Positions 62,016-64,000 of a stretch of 64,000 nucleotides of DNA are shown piece after piece. The DNA comes from Coriobacteriaceae bacterium (GTDB lineage: Bacteria; Actinomycetota; Coriobacteriia; Coriobacteriales; UMGS124). The DNA is taken from contig JAHZGC010000011.1 in NCBI GenBank assembly GCA_019421015.1, positions 1 to 64,000 of the forward strand, given 5' to 3'. Within the stretch, counting starts at the first letter, position 1, and each line of letters begins with the position of its first letter. The notes under the pieces are model-generated. The model worked only from the letters and a program-made list of their open reading frames with translations, did not search any database and had not been told where the DNA came from. The position numbers were made by a program, and so were the translations under genes.

Positions 62016-62651
62016 ATGGTCGACAAGACAACCATCGCCAAGGACCTGCTCAGCATCAAGGCGGTCTTCCTCCGTCCCGATGTGCCCTTCACCTGGGCTT
62101 CGGGCATCAAGAGCCCCATCTACTGCGACAACCGCCTCACCCTGTCCTACCCCGAGGTGCGCGAGGACATCGAGCAGGGCATAGCCGAGGTCATACGGGA
62201 GCAGTACCCCGAGGCCAAGGTCGTCATGGGAACCTCCACGGCCGGCATCGCCCACGCCGCGATCGCCGCCTACAAGCTCGGCCTCCCCATGGGCTATGTG
62301 CGCGGCAGCGCCAAGGACCACGGTCGCAAGAACCAGATCGAGGGCCGCTGCGAGCCGGGGACCAAGGTTGTCGTGGTCGAGGACCTCATCTCAACCGCCG
62401 GCTCGGTGCTCGACTGCGTGGAGCCCCTGCGCGCGGCCGGGGCCGAGGTGCTCGGTGTGGTGTCGATATTCACCTACGGCATGCAGAAGGGCCTCGACCG
62501 ACTCGCCCAGGCCGACGTGCGCAACGTCTCGCTCTGCGACCTCGACACCCTGGTGAAGGTCGCCGTCGAGGAGGGCTACATCAAGCCCGAGGACGAGGCG
62601 CGCCTGCTTGCGTTCCGCGCCAACCCCTCCGACGAGTCCTGGATGGCCTAG
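62016..62651 (+). CDS. pyrE: Orotate phosphoribosyltransferase
   Basis: A 211-residue enzyme that joins orotate to PRPP in pyrimidine synthesis. FTWASGIKSPIYCDNRLTLSYP binds orotate, VMGTSTAGIAHAAIAAYKLG and YVRGSAKDHGRKNQIEG form the substrate loops, and VVVVEDLISTAGSVLDCVEPL is the PRPP motif. The ATG follows AAGGAG by 7 bases. It stands apart from other pyr genes and appears monocistronic; a hairpin follows. Confidence 0.94.
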   Translation: MVDKTTIAKDLLSIKAVFLRPDVPFTWASGIKSPIYCDNRLTLSYPEVREDIEQGIAEVIREQYPEAKVVMGTSTAGIAHAAIAAYKLGLPMGYVRGSAKDHGRKNQIEGRCEPGTKVVVVEDLISTAGSVLDCVEPLRAAGAEVLGVVSIFTYGMQKGLDRLAQADVRNVSLCDLDTLVKVAVEEGYIKPEDEARLLAFRANPSDESWMA

Positions 62652-62677
62652 GGGCGATCCAGATAATCGTCAAAGGC

Positions 62678-62706
62678 GCGCGGGCCGAACCGGTTTCGGC
62701 CCGCGC
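62678..62706 (+). terminator. GC-rich hairpin after pyrE
   Basis: GCGCGGGCCGAA (62678-62689) pairs perfectly with TTCGGCCCGCGC (62695-62706), with a 5-nt loop. No T tract follows, so it may be only a partial terminator. Confidence 0.5.
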
Positions 62707-62720
62707 ATGGGCGGCGGTAG

Positions 62721-62726
62721 TATAAT
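62721..62726 (+). promoter_or_regulatory. -10 box of the OmpR-type regulator gene
   Basis: A perfect TATAAT lies about 60 bases before the regulator start. The -35 position falls inside the preceding hairpin and is not consensus. Confidence 0.5.
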
Positions 62727-62787
62727 GGGGTCGGTCGCGCTTTTCGAAGCGGCCGAACGGCTGGCGGACAAGGGGGTCCAAGGGCCA

Positions 62788-63516
62788 ATGGCTGCAGACA
62801 TCCTTCTTGTGGAAGACGACGCCTTCGTCGCCCAGGTGCTCTCGTACTACCTCGAGGAGAAGCGCTTCAAGGTGGTTTGCGCCGGGACGGCCGGGGAGGC
62901 CCTCGGGCTCGCCCACGGCTCCTACGACGTCATCCTCCTCGACATCATGTTGCCCGACGCCGACGGCATCGGCCTGTGTCGCCAGCTGCGCCGCTGGTAC
63001 GACTGTCCCATCATCTTCTTTAGTTGCCTTGACGACAGCGAGACCATCATCAAGGCCCTCGATGCTGGCGGCGACGACTTCCTCGTTAAGCCCTTCGACA
63101 ACGATGTTCTGCTCGCTAGGATCGAGGCGAACCTGCGCCGGGCACGCAACGAATACCGCGACACGGTGCCCCGCTGCATCGAGTGCGGCCCGTTCTCCCT
63201 CGACGTCCAGGCGCGCACCTTGCGCAAGGACGACGTCGAACTGCGCCTCCCGCCCATGGAGGCGCGCCTGCTGGCCTTTCTTATGCAGCACCGCGGGCGC
63301 CACTTTCCCTCGGAGGAGCTCTACCGCCACGTCTGGGGGAGGGACTGCTGCGGCGACCCCCGCACGGTGCTGGTCCACATCAGCCATCTGAGAACCAAGC
63401 TCGAAGACGACCCTAAACACTGCCGCTACCTGCGTAGCGTGTGGGGCAAGGGCTACGTGTTCGATTGCGACGGTGCGCCCTCTTCCGGAGATTCCTCGCC
63501 CACCAGCGGCAGGTAG
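62788..63516 (+). CDS. OmpR-type response regulator
   Basis: A 242-residue two-component regulator. The receiver has ILLVEDDAFVA (acidic pocket), phospho-acceptor Asp52 in VILLDIMLPDADGIG, FFSCLDDSETI and the conserved Lys in DDFLVKPFDNDVL. The winged helix reads RKDDVELRLPPMEARLLAFLMQH...LRTKLEDDPKHCRYLRSVWGKGYVF. The ATG at 62788 follows AAGGG; an ATG at 62725 overlaps the -10 box. The last dozen residues beyond the usual end overlap the 3' end of the convergent sensor kinase gene by 64 bp. Confidence 0.93.
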   Translation: MAADILLVEDDAFVAQVLSYYLEEKRFKVVCAGTAGEALGLAHGSYDVILLDIMLPDADGIGLCRQLRRWYDCPIIFFSCLDDSETIIKALDAGGDDFLVKPFDNDVLLARIEANLRRARNEYRDTVPRCIECGPFSLDVQARTLRKDDVELRLPPMEARLLAFLMQHRGRHFPSEELYRHVWGRDCCGDPRTVLVHISHLRTKLEDDPKHCRYLRSVWGKGYVFDCDGAPSSGDSSPTSGR

Positions 63517-64000
63517 ACGCTGAACACGGTCCCTTCTCCCGGGCTGCTCTGCACGCCCACCGTGCCGTGGTGGCGCTCGACCGTGGAACGCACGATGGAC
63601 AGCCCGATTCCCGAAGACCCCTCGTTTGCACCACGCGGCCCACGCCGCCAGTACCGCTCGAAGACGTGGTCAATCTCGCCGGGGGCTATGACGGTCCCGC
63701 GGTTGGTGACCGTCGCCAAGGCGCGGCCGTCGGGGCGGCGACCCAGGGCTACCGACACGGTGCTTCCGGCAGACGCATGGCGGATGGCATTCTCGACTAG
63801 GTTCTCGAAAGCGCGCGAGAGGTACTGCTCGTCTCCCCAGGTGATGCACCCCTCCGGCGCGTCGCAGGTCACGAGCACGCCGCGGTCGCGGGCCGCGGGT
63901 TGACCGGCCTCGACGACGCGGTGAAGAACCACTCCCAGGTCAACGGGGTCCTCGGCCAGCAGGAACTCTCCGTCTTCGAGTTTGGCGGCGGTAAAGAGGT
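63453..64000 (-). CDS. Sensor histidine kinase, C-terminal part (partial, runs off window)
   Basis: The last 182 residues of a histidine kinase. The frame is open at base 64000, so the N terminus lies beyond the window. FTAAKLEDGEFLLAEDPVDLG follows the dimerization helix, FENLVENAIRHASAGSTV is the N box, VTNRGTVIAPGEIDHVFERY spans the G1/F region, and SSGIGLSIVRSTVERHHGTV the G2 box and beyond. The end GTVFSVYLPL is typical; a 16-residue tail follows. It is convergent with, and overlaps, the OmpR-type regulator gene, which is its likely partner. Confidence 0.92.
   Translation of the reverse strand, partial: LFTAAKLEDGEFLLAEDPVDLGVVLHRVVEAGQPAARDRGVLVTCDAPEGCITWGDEQYLSRAFENLVENAIRHASAGSTVSVALGRRPDGRALATVTNRGTVIAPGEIDHVFERYWRRGPRGANEGSSGIGLSIVRSTVERHHGTVGVQSSPGEGTVFSVYLPLVGEESPEEGAPSQSNT

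Overview
The window is 64 kb of gene-dense, high-GC chromosomal DNA from what looks like an anaerobic, fermentative actinobacterium of the Coriobacteriia (Olsenella/Collinsella-like; this placement is inferred). The clues are many GTG starts (and one TTG), ferredoxin-dependent indolepyruvate oxidation, Tat-exported flavoprotein reductase genes, a Mn-dependent pyrophosphatase and the MoxR-DUF58-transglutaminase cluster. No rRNA, tRNA, CRISPR array or intact transposase gene was seen.

Layout. 1-8.6 kb (+): 3' end of an AI-2E-type permease gene, then a tight alaS-ruvX-mltG-HAD phosphatase-prepilin peptidase run, a free-standing aroK, a proline peptidase and efp. A terminator and a 104-bp palindrome separate efp from convergent murB. 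10-12 kb: cca and rpsT. 12.1-16.9 kb: a divergent LysR regulator faces a 4Fe-4S protein, a HypA-like protein and a Tat-exported FAD reductase, a possible anaerobic respiratory module. 17-21.2 kb: lepA, dus, hemW, then a MITE-like inverted repeat. 21.6-26.5 kb: iorA-iorB-ACT protein-PaaK-type ligase and a NarL-type regulator. 26.7-36.4 kb: a VTT/DedA-type membrane protein, a large SWIM-SNF2 helicase (-), pcrA and two paralogous membrane-anchored alpha/beta hydrolases. 36.6-43 kb: Mn-pyrophosphatase, nhaA, an M14-like deacylase, an Mbeg1-like hydrolase (-) and queA.

43.0-45.5 kb is a decayed, lower-GC island holding a DUF3800 gene and frameshifted remnants. A duplicated piece of the 3' end of queA, with a 20-bp identical core, bounds it. 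Next comes the centrepiece, the aromatic amino acid cluster: aroF-tyrA-aroBA-aroC-pheA-aroEK, with aroQ on the opposite strand at 56.7 kb. Two pairs of shikimate enzymes are fused (AroB-AroA and AroE-AroK). Together these genes cover every step from DAHP synthesis to chorismate and on to the Phe and Tyr precursors. Upstream of aroF lie a small Tyr-rich reading frame and a strong GC hairpin that may form an attenuator.

57-62 kb (-): a MoxR ATPase-DUF58-transglutaminase operon. 62-64 kb: pyrE, an OmpR-type response regulator, and a sensor kinase on the opposite strand whose 3' end overlaps the regulator and which runs off the window.
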